This document shows, piece after piece, positions 12,901 through 24,900 of a DNA stretch of 41,314 bases (within the stretch, counting starts at the first letter, position 1; each line of letters begins with the position of its first letter). The notes under the pieces were generated by a model, which was not told where the DNA came from, ran no database searches, and was given only the letters and a program-made list of their open reading frames with translations. The position numbers and the translations under genes were made by a program. This DNA comes from Saccoglossus kowalevskii (taxonomy: Eukaryota; Hemichordata; Enteropneusta; Harrimaniidae): contig NW_003126888.1 in the NCBI RefSeq assembly GCF_000003605.2, positions 181,346 through 222,659 on the forward strand. Direction: 5' to 3'.

Positions 12901-15900
12901 TCATGGCTGGCCAGACGTGCGTTTCGTCACCAAACACCTGCTAGTATTGTTGACTCTGGATATGAAATCTTGACAGTGCACAGTAGCCGGTTGTATTTAA
13001 AAACATGCCACATGGCCCTGTTGCCAAGCAACACTGTGACACTCCTGAACTTTCACAAGATTGTGCCGCTGAAATAACATTGGTAGGCACACACGCACTG
13101 GCACTCGAATTAGTATTATCATCAGTCGTTTGTGAAGTTATCTCGTTATTCCATCAAGCAGATACCTAGTTTACTGACCTAGTGTAATGAATAGAGGAGG
13201 GGGGGGGGGGGGTTGTCCAATAATTAAACTCCAGTCTCCGTAAATTTGTAATTTTAATAATTGTATTGTATCGTATCAAATTTATTTTCATAATCTGAAA
13301 ATTATTTTAATTCTTTTTGTAATTTATCAGGGAGCCCTCTAGTGTTGGCATTTCAAAGTTGCATTTTGGGATCATTCTGAACCTTTTCACCACCAGAATT
13401 TCCCACCCAAATTTTTCTTAATTTGTTTTTCACATTCTTCAATATTTCTGGAAATGAACCACAATTTTGGAGCCAACAAACAAAATTTGAGTCATTTTTC
13501 ATTTTTTACTCGAAAAAATTTGGCTATTTTTGTCACAATCTTCTGAAGGAAAGTACAGACCATAAACAGGACTATTTTGTGAATTTGTGATGGAAAGAGG
13601 GAACTAGTGGTGAAAAGGTTATTTTAAGTGGGATTCTGAACTATTTTGAAATAATTGAACACTAAAAAAAGTTCCCAAGCTTGAACAGGAATATGTATTG
13701 TATGAAAATCAATTACTGTAAAATACTTTATTTTAGCTGAAATGAATTTTTGCTGAAATGACAAATTGGCTGTTTTGTATAAAGTTTATTTTCACAAATT
13801 TATGACGAGTTGAATGTAAAACATAAAAAAAATGTATATTTCCACTGAATTTTATTTTTGCAGCAAAAAAAAAAGTACTTTACAGAAGTACGTATATCTT
13901 GCAATGCGTGTACATTTAGAAATTTAAATATTTCACGCAATAGTCCAAATTAGACCTCAATATAAAAGCAAAAGGAATGATAACAGAATGCAAATTTCCT
14001 GTTTCTTAGAATATTGCCTACAGTTGACACATAACTACATTATTGTTTTTTATTATATATACTGATAACAAGCAGTAGTTCCCATGTTGGCAATTACATT
14101 TACAGTGCCTAATCTCTAGAGATTCCAAATGTACAGCATGAAAAAGTTGTCCAGCAAGCAACCCAGGGTACTGTTTCAAGTGTGATATTAGTTCATGTAT
14201 TTTTCACCATTTGTTTGACCATGGTTTCACAAATAGTACTCGCTAAGTACATACAAGGAGCCCTCATGAATGTGTTAGCTTTTGGGTAGGCGGAGGCCAA
14301 TAGGTGATTTTCCGTACAATTGCGAGATCTCGTGAGATGCATGAAAGACGCGCGTTGAACGCCTGCTGTAAAAATCGAACGATTTGATTTTCAACTCGAT
14401 TTTCTTTATTTCGTAGCTCACATCGACCGGCCGATCTTCGACAGAGGAATATTGCTTCCGAATACCCTCACTTAATCGAAATTGCCTATCATCAAATGTG
14501 TACAGCACATTATTAAGCATGGAAATGTCCCCCAAAATACTTTCCCGTTTGTCGAATCCCACGCGATGTTTGATGCCACTATGATGCTATGACCTTTGTT
14601 TGTCCTGTTTTTACGTTCGATTTCACGCATAACGCGTGATTCTCGCAGTGAACGGAAAATGGTCTAATCACACCTGAATGTACCAACCATTGATGATGTG
14701 TTCCCATTTTTAAAATAAAACCATCCTGCCAGAGGGGCTTTTCATTAAATATTTGTTGATAAAGTGGAACTGTAGAGAAAATAAACAACGAACAATTGTG
14801 TCATTTTTCACTGGATGGTGAATCGGCAAACATAAGGTTTATTTTAAGCACACGTGTAAATTTCACATGAATTAGTAAATTGTGAAACAATGGACAATTA
14901 CGATAAAACACACCATATATTGTTTGCAATGAGGATAAACTCCAGAGAAAAATTCAACATAATGATTAATCCTGAAAAATTGTGATTTATATAAAAATCA
15001 AGTGGCAACAGCTCATTGATGTAAGCTGTCTCTTGATTGGCCATTATTGATTTCCAGAATTTCACCCTCTGTTGAAAAAAGTCCAATTGTCACCTCTAAC
15101 TGATGAGGGCATACTAAGTGTGAACTGGCAATTGAGTGGAACAAACAAAGGCACATTACATACCATGTGATCAGTGAAAACGACAAATGATTGTCTGAAT
15201 AGGGTGGGCACACACCAACTTTTTCTCACTCAGAATTGATTATGAATTGTCCGTTTCTTGGATCGTGTGTTCGATTGTGGCTTTCTTCCCCAGCTGCATT
15301 TCAACATGTTTGATCTAATTTCAGTTAGTGTTCCTTGGTGTATTGATTATATCATCCCTGTCTCGTTAACAGGGTGTTTGTATACCCTGTGTTGGCACTC
15401 CGCCACCATCTGCCTGGACCTTTTGTTGGCATCAATAACTGAGGTCATAACATGACTTATAGTGGGTATTTCACTGTGGCAATGTACAGCTCCACCATAC
15501 TATTGAACCATTGTCAAGCAATGAATAGGGGCAGGTGCACTACTGTATACACTTCTAGCTAGTTTCTATCGGTGTTTATCCTACAGATCAGGGTAGTGTC
15601 ACAATCTCCCAACCCCCACTCACCCTCAACATTTTTCATAGTTATTTCGGACTGTTCCTTTTTATTCAATTGTTATAGAGGGGGAACATGAATATATGAT
15701 GGGTAATTTGACTGATTGTTAGCATACATATGTTTGCCCATCGTTATGCCTATTGATCCCCCCTATGGGTATAATGGAATCTCTGCCTGAGGCTGGCTAA
15801 TAGGTGCGGGTTTGACCTGTCTTTTACATTGTATTGAGTTGTGTTTAAGGAAGTAAGGCTTACCTCACGGTGGACTGCTTTATTCTTAGTCTACTGTTGT

Positions 15901-18900
15901 GACTGTACCTGGGTATTGATTTTTCCTACACCCAAACCTGACTGGATCTCGGAATTAACATTGCAAGATGGCGTGTGAGAAATCCTGAAAGCTGCTTTAC
16001 ACTATAGTGTGCGATTTGTGAGGGCAAGCTTGGTAACCTGTTAGCCTTATTGTAGCACAGACAAAGGATTTTACATTCCAGTCCGGTATACTATCGGCTA
16101 TGACCAGCACAAGGGAGGTGACCACTCGATTCAACAAAGGTAAACAGTCTGAATATTGTCTGAACATGGCAGCAGGTTTACATGCTGGAGCAGGTCGTAT
16201 CCTACACTGTGTGTATTTCATTATGCAAAGTGGAAGATCCGATTCATTCATATCAATCGGGTGTTTTTCATTACTCGGTTACAATGTTTTCCAAACTACT
16301 GCCCTTCTACTATCACCACATACTACGTGTATTCTCATTGTTTGGTGCTAATAGTATACGTGGTCGCCGCCACCGCAGCACATGCCGTAAATAATTCATA
16401 CGCATCTTTGTCGGGTGCCATCTAATCCACTAATGGAAAATTAAAAAAAACGACCATATGCATAATTTCTATGCCTCCTTTAAAAAACAACAATTCAATT
16501 CAATATTCTAAGCCAACCAGGTGGTGCCTTTTTTAGCAGAGTGTCTACTGTGATACGACCTAATAAATGGAAATAAATGATACTAAAAATAAGGTGATCT
16601 GCTGTGTAAATGAGCTTGTAATGTTTTCATGATTGTTAGTGTTTCAAACAGGTCAGAGTGCATGCTTCAGTGCAAATTGTTTTGTTTTTGGGCAGGGGGG
16701 GAGGTCGTCAATAAAACACAAAGAGATCTACTGAAGTTCTATTGCAGAAAACAGTAAACAATAGCTGTGAATTGTGGATTAAAATAGCTCATATGCAATA
16801 ATGTAGCCAAAGTGTGAAGAGATCCTGTTTGTCTTCACTTAAAAAGAAAAACCTATAGATAACCACAGCTGTTGAACTGTGTGGGCTATTGTGCTGTAAC
16901 ATGTGCCACTTAATACCCAGTAATGAGCTTGAAAAGGGTAGAGAAAATCTGGTTAATCTAATCGATGAATGGGTTAAATTGTACCATACTGCTAGGCTCT
17001 TTAAGCGTATACACTATTATGTTAGCATTTGTAGGGACTCCTCTATTTAGTGTTAATCCAAAATGGTGGAAAGAAGCATGTAAACACAGACTTGGTTGCG
17101 GGAGATCTTTATAATTTATAGTGTTTTCCTTCCATTGCCAGCATCATAATTTTATCTATTAGAAGTAAATTTTCCATTTCATTGACTAAAAATCATAATA
17201 ATTAGTGTTTAATTGTAGATTATTTTTTCACACCATGAATATTTACGTTTGTTTATTTCTGACTGACTCGTTATGGTTTTAACCAGAATATGTATTTTCC
17301 ATTCACCATATGTTGGATGGCATTGTAGTCGGTTAATTAAAACCCATTTTAATGAGGGTGGGTAACGTGAGTGAGCAGGATTTACATTTACACCCGCCAG
17401 CATATTTCCGTTGTACAACCACTAAAAAAGCTTTTGTTTTGAGCGCTTGCTTAGAAGGGTCATGCCAGTAGCCACAGACACTCTTGTTTGATTATATCGT
17501 ACATGTATGCCGGCAAAAATATTTAAAAAAAAAAAACAGCACACAAAAAACAAATTAATTCGCATGTTACAAAGATTTATAACCTAATATACTGTATAGT
17601 GTATTTTGCATGCCATATTGCCGATGATGACCTGAGGTCGCCAATCCACTTCGATACCCGCAGTGTTCTGAACTGTGGCAATTTATTCTATACCCCCTTT
17701 CCACCTCCATACCTTTGTAAGTGGAATAAACCTGGTGTATGGTAATGAACAATTTGGGTGACACCATTGTTTTTAGAGGGTAGGTAGCTTATTTCAAATC
17801 CAACAGGTTGTATAAAAATTAGAGGTTACGGAATATAAAGCTATGACGACACACGAACAATTTATGCGTTGCTTAGGCGTCTGATGTGCGCTCGTGACAT
17901 TTTATTTAATGAGATACTGGTCATAGTGATGACAAAACTGATACATGTTTTATTGTTTCGTGGTTGCTGTAACCGATTTTATTAGCCAAGCACTGTTATT
18001 TTAGTTTATGGAGCAGACTGTAAACAGGAAGATCCACTTCATGTTGGTTTGTTTTCTTAGTATTGAATTACCTGTAATGCTGGCTAGAATGTTTAGTTAA
18101 GAGTGCATACATACATTGGTTATTCACAGTAATTTCAGGTAGTATATGTAGATTTCTAGGGTCAGCTTGGAGTATGACACCAGACCAATATGTACATCAC
18201 CAAATGGTTACACGCCTATACACTGCTATTCAAAGTAATCGTTGGCAATCAGCTTGCCTGCTCGTTCCTAACCTAGTTATTTATTTTTACTGCTGACCCA
18301 TGTAGTGTTATATAAAGCAAGTCACGCTGTTAGGTCAACCTTGCTGGCAGTAACAGACCAACTTGTAGCCACACTCAACGCTTGGCTGATCCCATACACA
18401 ATGCGAGTAACTGAGAAGAAAACGAAAAAAAAAAAAACTGTCGCTTTTATTAGTGATCTGTTATTATTAATCTTGTCACTTCTGCAATGTTTCTTCCCAG
18501 GAATGGGTAGTGACGATAAACTTTTAGATTTTTTTATTATCTAGATGCTTGACATCTTGGGAAGCAGTCAGGGGGTAATACATTTACAAGTACGTTTACC
18601 AAGATGATAGTTCACTTTAAGTGGAAATCATTAACATGGGAATTAAAAGTGAAGGGGGGGTACAGGTGACTGGTTGAATGCGTGACCTCTAGTGTGAGGG
18701 TGTGTAATAGTGTCACAAAAGTAACTATAGCATTACTAATGCATTGTATACTCTCATTCATGTACAGTCAACTATGAAAGCGAACTCCCCTATAATGTAA
18801 CATTAGAGTCTAGACTCTCAGTTGGAATTCAAAACATTTTGTTTAATCTTTGATTGCTGGACATTTTTTTTAATTTTATATATATAATGGTTGTGGGAAA

Positions 18901-21900
18901 AAAAAAATTGCTTCATTTAATCAGCAAGAGCAGAGAGACAATTACTTTGTATGTGCAGACATGCCGAGTCTCAGTAGTCAAATTGCTGAAACTTTAATAG
19001 CATTTACCTCTGGGGGTCACGACAGCTATCAACGCAGATCACCCGGGGTCACGCTTGTTCTTTATTTATAATGCCTACATCGTACATCATATTATCTACC
19101 GATTTGAAGCAATATCCAAGCTCTTTTGCTTTGCCGTCCTCATGATTGTTAAAGCGATGTCTCATTACTGCCAGTTTAACCGCAGCTTGTTCTTCGTGCT
19201 TGCCTCATTTGCATGATTTATTTTGATTGTGTAATCAAGTTGAAGCTTAGACGTTCAGTGGCAGATTGTTCGATGCAGTGATTTATACTTGGAAACCGAT
19301 GTGTTAAGGAATGTTGGTCAATACATAGTGTGTTCGCATGATAGGTTTTCGGTCCCATTCACATGTAAATTCTTGTACTTTCCTCGCATATCCATGGTTT
19401 TGCTTGCCATGACACGGTATAACTTTATGCCAGCATTGATTCTGTTGGGATCACACTTCGTTTGATCTTATCACATTGTGGTCTAGCCTAATTTAAAGTT
19501 CTCAGTGTAGTATATCCTGCCCATGGTAATTCAGATAATTTATGACTGTTCAGAAAATCCTTTGGTGTTAATGGATGTACCAGGTACATACATGTTTGCT
19601 TGTATTTATATATATTTTTTTCATTATATTGCAGGGGTATCCCATGGTGTTAAACCACCCCCCCTTACTATGGTATCATCCGGTTCTAATAAGCCAAATA
19701 GGACTACGGCAACTGTAACACCCTTCAGCAATTCTGCCAGCACTGTTACTGTGACAAGTGGAAATACGGCCAATGCAATGTCTGCTACACGGACTTCTAG
19801 CTTTGCAGCCGCACTGCGAAAATTGGCCAAGCAAGCAATTGACCCAATAGGTAGGAAAATTGTATAACATTAAATTTATTCCTGTGATGATCATCATTTT
19901 ATAAATACCATCATTTGCAGAAATGAATTTAGATGGCAGCTGAATTGCTGTCAATTTTAGAGAAAATTCACAGCACTTGGAGAATATATTTATCATCGTG
20001 TAATTTTTAGAAATGTGCCAAACTCCGGTTTAGCTACATGTTTTTTTCGGTTCTAAAAATATGAAAAAACCCCAATTATAGCTATTTCAATTTTAGCTAT
20101 TGCTGTGTAAATTGTTTCTATTCATTATTTATTTGTATTAGAATTTTAGAATCACAAAATGTGCTTTTTACTTTTCTCGTCCCACCCCTTTTCCGTGGAT
20201 ATTCCAGCTCAGTTACAAAAGAAAGAAAGAATAAAAAAGAAAAGAAAAGAATGGTGTCCTTGTGTACAATTCTCTTATCGTCAGTCAAGGGTCAAGCTGT
20301 TTACTCGCACCATTGAAATTCAGTCAACTGCGTTACAACATGATATGATTGAATTCGTGAAAATATTCCCTCCTTTTCTTGGCCCTTGCTTGAGTTGGGA
20401 AACCATACTAAATGTCATCACCTCTGATCCTGTCTTACTGCAAAGTGTCATTTAGTTGTAAAAGCGGGTACTGCGATTAAGTGTGAAAGCTGCAAACGAG
20501 TCGGTGAATGGATGAAGTAACAAGCACTTCTCGAGGGAAATAATATAAAAGACGCACATAAACCCTTACTGTGTGTTGTCAGAATGAGAATCAGATGGAG
20601 CATGAGCTGAAAGTACAATCACGTCAAAGGCCAGTCGACCTCTAGTGTGTCTCTGCGGAGTTAAACATGCGAAGGTCGTAACCCATGCTATAGAGCGCAG
20701 TACAAGAGATCTCCTTCGGTTTTGTGTAGCGGTGTATTTGCATACCCAAACACGTATACCGGTACCTCTGACGTCTCTAAATAAGACAGTTAGGTTTGTC
20801 CGCTGCCAGTCCCTAACCACACACTCTATTTTTCACTACAGGCAAGGAAGAAGCCTCACCTGCAGTATCCCCAGCCAGTAGCAGCCACAGTGCTTCATCG
20901 ACACCAGCAGCCCATGCAGCTGTCAATAAACCCGTTCAACCACCGCCTTTAGTTCTACCAACCAGTACTCCCCCTGTGGTGACCATAGCACCAACCCAAA
21001 ATGCCAACTCGCATGGGTACGGAGAAAGAAGGGTAAGTGAAAATGAAAAACGTTTGGTATTAGTTATTGTCAACAAGTTGTAAATATTTAAAATTAGAAA
21101 TATTTTGATTGATTTTTCGTCTTAGTGTACTGGTACTGTAAAGTCATTTATTTTCACTGGCATTTAATTTCACCTTTTTGATATTTTGAGCATATTAACA
21201 GGATTTTAAGTTCACAAATTTTCCATGGAAACAAATACCGATAATTATATTGGTTATATTATATGACGTGGATTTAATTTTGCTGATTCATTTATCAGCG
21301 AAAAGAGCAAAATTAAAACCTAGACTAAATAAGCATTTACAATATTTTATTGTATACATTATTTTTTGATGCATGTCCCAAATTGAAACAAATACTGCAA
21401 ATACATCAATTATTTTTCAATGATTTTCAATTTTGCTATTTTCACTGATAAATCAAAAATAGAATAGAAACTCGTTGTTTCGCTAGCAAATTCTTAATCC
21501 TAAAATGCAGTGAATATGCACAAAATAGTGAATTAAATGTCAGTGAAAATAAATGGTTTTACAGATTTCTGTTTCATATTTCATGTATAATTTAATTTAA
21601 TCTGTGTTATTATTATTTCTATACACATCCATCTCATTTATTGCAAGTTCACCTCACAAAAATATAGTAAGAAATGTCTACCTTAAAAAAATAAATATTT
21701 TATTAAATTGAATTTTAGAAGGAGTCTGCTTAGTCAACGGAAACATTGATTTATAGATACAACCCCAAGGGATCAATGGAAAGTCATCTACTCTTTATAA
21801 AAACATCTGTAATTGGTTTAAACCCCACTAACAGCCACCATGTGACTATTATCTACCAGTGAGAAGAGAGGTTGCATAGTACTCTTAGCTGATGACCCAT

Positions 21901-24900
21901 GTAGTTTGATTTATATTGATATCACCTGACAAATTGATGAAATACCACTATAGGGGGATTTTAAGATGGCTTAATCTTGTCTCATCACCATATATTATTA
22001 GCTGATAGTGTTCTCCCTGATTGTCGTGCTGCATGATAATTATTGGGCTAATCAGACCTGAATGGGAGGAAATAATTGTTAACTGTATTGAGGTCTTTAA
22101 AGGTGTATTCCTGCCCCGTCGCTTCGTATTGTGACTTCGCTCTTCTTGAGGTGTGCTATAATTGAGTGGGAAGTGAAGTATGAAATCTGATCTGCAATTC
22201 TCGTTAAATTAAAGGAGAGTCTGTGAAAAACGTGGTCTGATTCTGTTATCCAATGGGGGTACATACAGTTCAGTGATCATGCAAAATCTGAATACATGAA
22301 TTATGGATTTATATCTGCTATGATATGGCTGTATGTGGGGCTTGGTGTCGCTTATTTCATAATCAGACAGATCAAGTTCACACTGAAAGTGGTTGTTTAT
22401 TATTCCACGAACAACCTTGTAAGTGAAATGAATCAATATAAAACGACAATGGATTCTGGCGGTTTGTTTTAATTTCAATGAGGTGGAAACATCAAGATGA
22501 ATTTGACTAGAATGTTGTCTGAGGCTTTTTATTTCCTACTCCATAGTACTTGTTATAGTATACTAATTACTGAAATAGAATCTTGATGTTTTCCTGTCAT
22601 TACCCCAAATTTCCATATGATTGCATTATTTTTCAGACTTGGATGAGTAATTCATTAAACGGATCATATAGTGACATCCAACTGTGTTTAGTTTCTCAAG
22701 CTAGTCACATGACCAGGCTTAATTTTTTATGGAAACCAATTCATAGCAGTACATTCACAGTCACATACAGCCACATAACTAATCTATAAAACCTATGATA
22801 ATGCGGATATGTTAATTTTTGTGTAGCAATAACAGCTTTTTTTTCAAGGTCGACCATCATTTTCGGATTAGTATGAGCAGCTCTTTTAATTTGTGTGCTT
22901 AGACATTAAGTATTGAGGCAAATTTTCACAAAATTGGATGATGTCACGTAATAAAAACAAATTTCATTCCAATGTAGCATGATTCTGGCGTACACGCAGG
23001 GTGACCAATGGCAATGTATTATCTACGGTCATATTAATATGTGATTATCTGTGTAGGTAACTTTGTTGAAAAAAAAGCACATCAAAGCATTGATTAGTTG
23101 TTTGTAAAATTAAAAAAAAAAAAAAAAACGATGAGCCATTAGAGTGGAATTATATAATGTATAATCGTGTTGTGACTAATATCTCTTTCAGGAAGAAGAA
23201 CATCAAGAGAGGTCTAGTTCGGAGAGGCATATTGGAAGACGATCACCAGATATTCACATAAAGCAGGAAATGGCACCGAGCTTGCCAGCTTCGTTATCTA
23301 TTACAAACACAGTGGCGTCGAATTTAGCAATTCCCTACAGGTATAATATGTATGTATTACTTTGCATTGAGGTCCTTGTCGGCATCTGTGCTATTGAAAA
23401 TTTCAATCTCCTAAACCTGAACGAAGAATGTAGAAGCGTAACACAGAAATTGGAAGAACTTTGACATTTTGGGAAATGTTTACGGTTTCATTTTTAGGCA
23501 AGATTGTGTTTTTTATGTAGTTGCCGGTGAGGGTGTCAAATTTTATTGTCAATAAGCATTTCTTTATATTTCATGTTTTTATTATAATTACACGGTAAAT
23601 GCTGATTTAATTCTATTTCCTTCCGTGATTTGATTTAAAATCACTCATTGTTTACTTAACAATACATTGTTTCTACCGATATATGGGATTTCTACTGTCA
23701 ATGTATACATTTGTGTTCATTTTACCAATATATGGGATTTCTACTGTCAATGTATACATTTGTGCTCATTTGCATAATAACAATTTTTCTACTGCGGGTA
23801 AAGGGTGTGGTAAGGTATTTTCAACCAACTCCCAAAGCTAAGCCATCTGTGGTATTGAATTTTGAATTCTAATACTTTTCATATGATACATTTTTATGAA
23901 ATACTGTGTTTTTTAGTGTGGGCCTAAATTTCCGTTGAATTTTAATTTATAATCTTAAAATCAAATGATTTTTTTTACATGCTGATATTATATACCTCCT
24001 TCAACAGTGTATTAACCTGTTATACGAGTTGCATTCAGAATATCCTCTACTATTTGTAACATTATCTATAACACTTAATACCTTAAAATGTAATAGCTGA
24101 GATGAATCGACCAATATGGCATAGAAATTAGTAATAGGGAATCGTAACCGTGACGCGAATCCATAATCAGTGTAATAACTCATTATTTCAATTTCAAGAT
24201 GAGATTAATGTGGTTTTTAAAATAATGTTCTGGAACAGGAGGCGTTTTTTTCATTATGGCTTAAGTATCATGTAATATTAATGCATGTGAGGTCGTTTGG
24301 GGTGGAGTTGGTCAAATTATGATATATCGATATGCCAAGCTGCTACACATTGTTTGTCTTTCATTGTACAATTATTTTATCTGCGAATACAGAATTATCT
24401 ATGTCAGATTTGTGTTTAGTTATGATATATGCAAACATAAAATTTGTTTGGTGGATTATAATCGAGAAAACGTGTTGAATGTGTATGAAGTGTTGACATG
24501 ATTTCAGAAGCCCCGGAATCTGAATATTGATATAACTGGAGGGTAATGCAGAGAATATTAACTATTAGAGATACGATTTTTGTGTTCGGAACCATATGTC
24601 ACTATACAAGCATTTTTTTTCTCGCCTACTAATGGTTTTTATTCTTGATGTCTTTCTAGACCTGTCCCTCATCACGCAAGGAAGGAGGAGATGTCCCCGC
24701 TGTCAGCACCCAGAGGATTTCAGCCCTACCGGCATGGAGAGGAGGTGCGGCAGCCTCATCATTTGTCTTTTGACTTGAATCATCCTGGCGGGTTCCAGTA
24801 CCCTCCGACATATCTTCCTCATCAACCCCCATTCCAGTACCCCCCATTTAGGTGAGTAGGTTGTTCAAGCTTTGCTGGACCTCATGCATTTTATTTTATT

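Larger units (their letters stand above)
6951..19634 (+). other. GSE1: GSE1 intron 1 (12.7 kb)
   Basis: Donor gtaaat, acceptor ttgcag. It contains a 14-base G run (13199-13212), the inverted-repeat element at 13380-13620, the foldback element at 13715-13886, the minus-strand coding-like fragment at about 14275-14769 and a possible alternative first exon at 16100-16139. The rest is AT-rich with mononucleotide runs (for example T at about 10373-10390 and A at about 12171-12187). No other exon of this gene could be supported. Confidence 0.6.

Noticed and set aside
19523-19634. Start of exon 2 at the upstream ATG 19523
   Set aside because: The 5' part is AT-rich intron with a pyrimidine tract and an acceptor at 19634; homology to GSE1 begins only after the acceptor.
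20159-20455. 98-residue plus-strand frame in intron 2
   Set aside because: No homology recognised and no splice sites in phase with exons 2 or 3.
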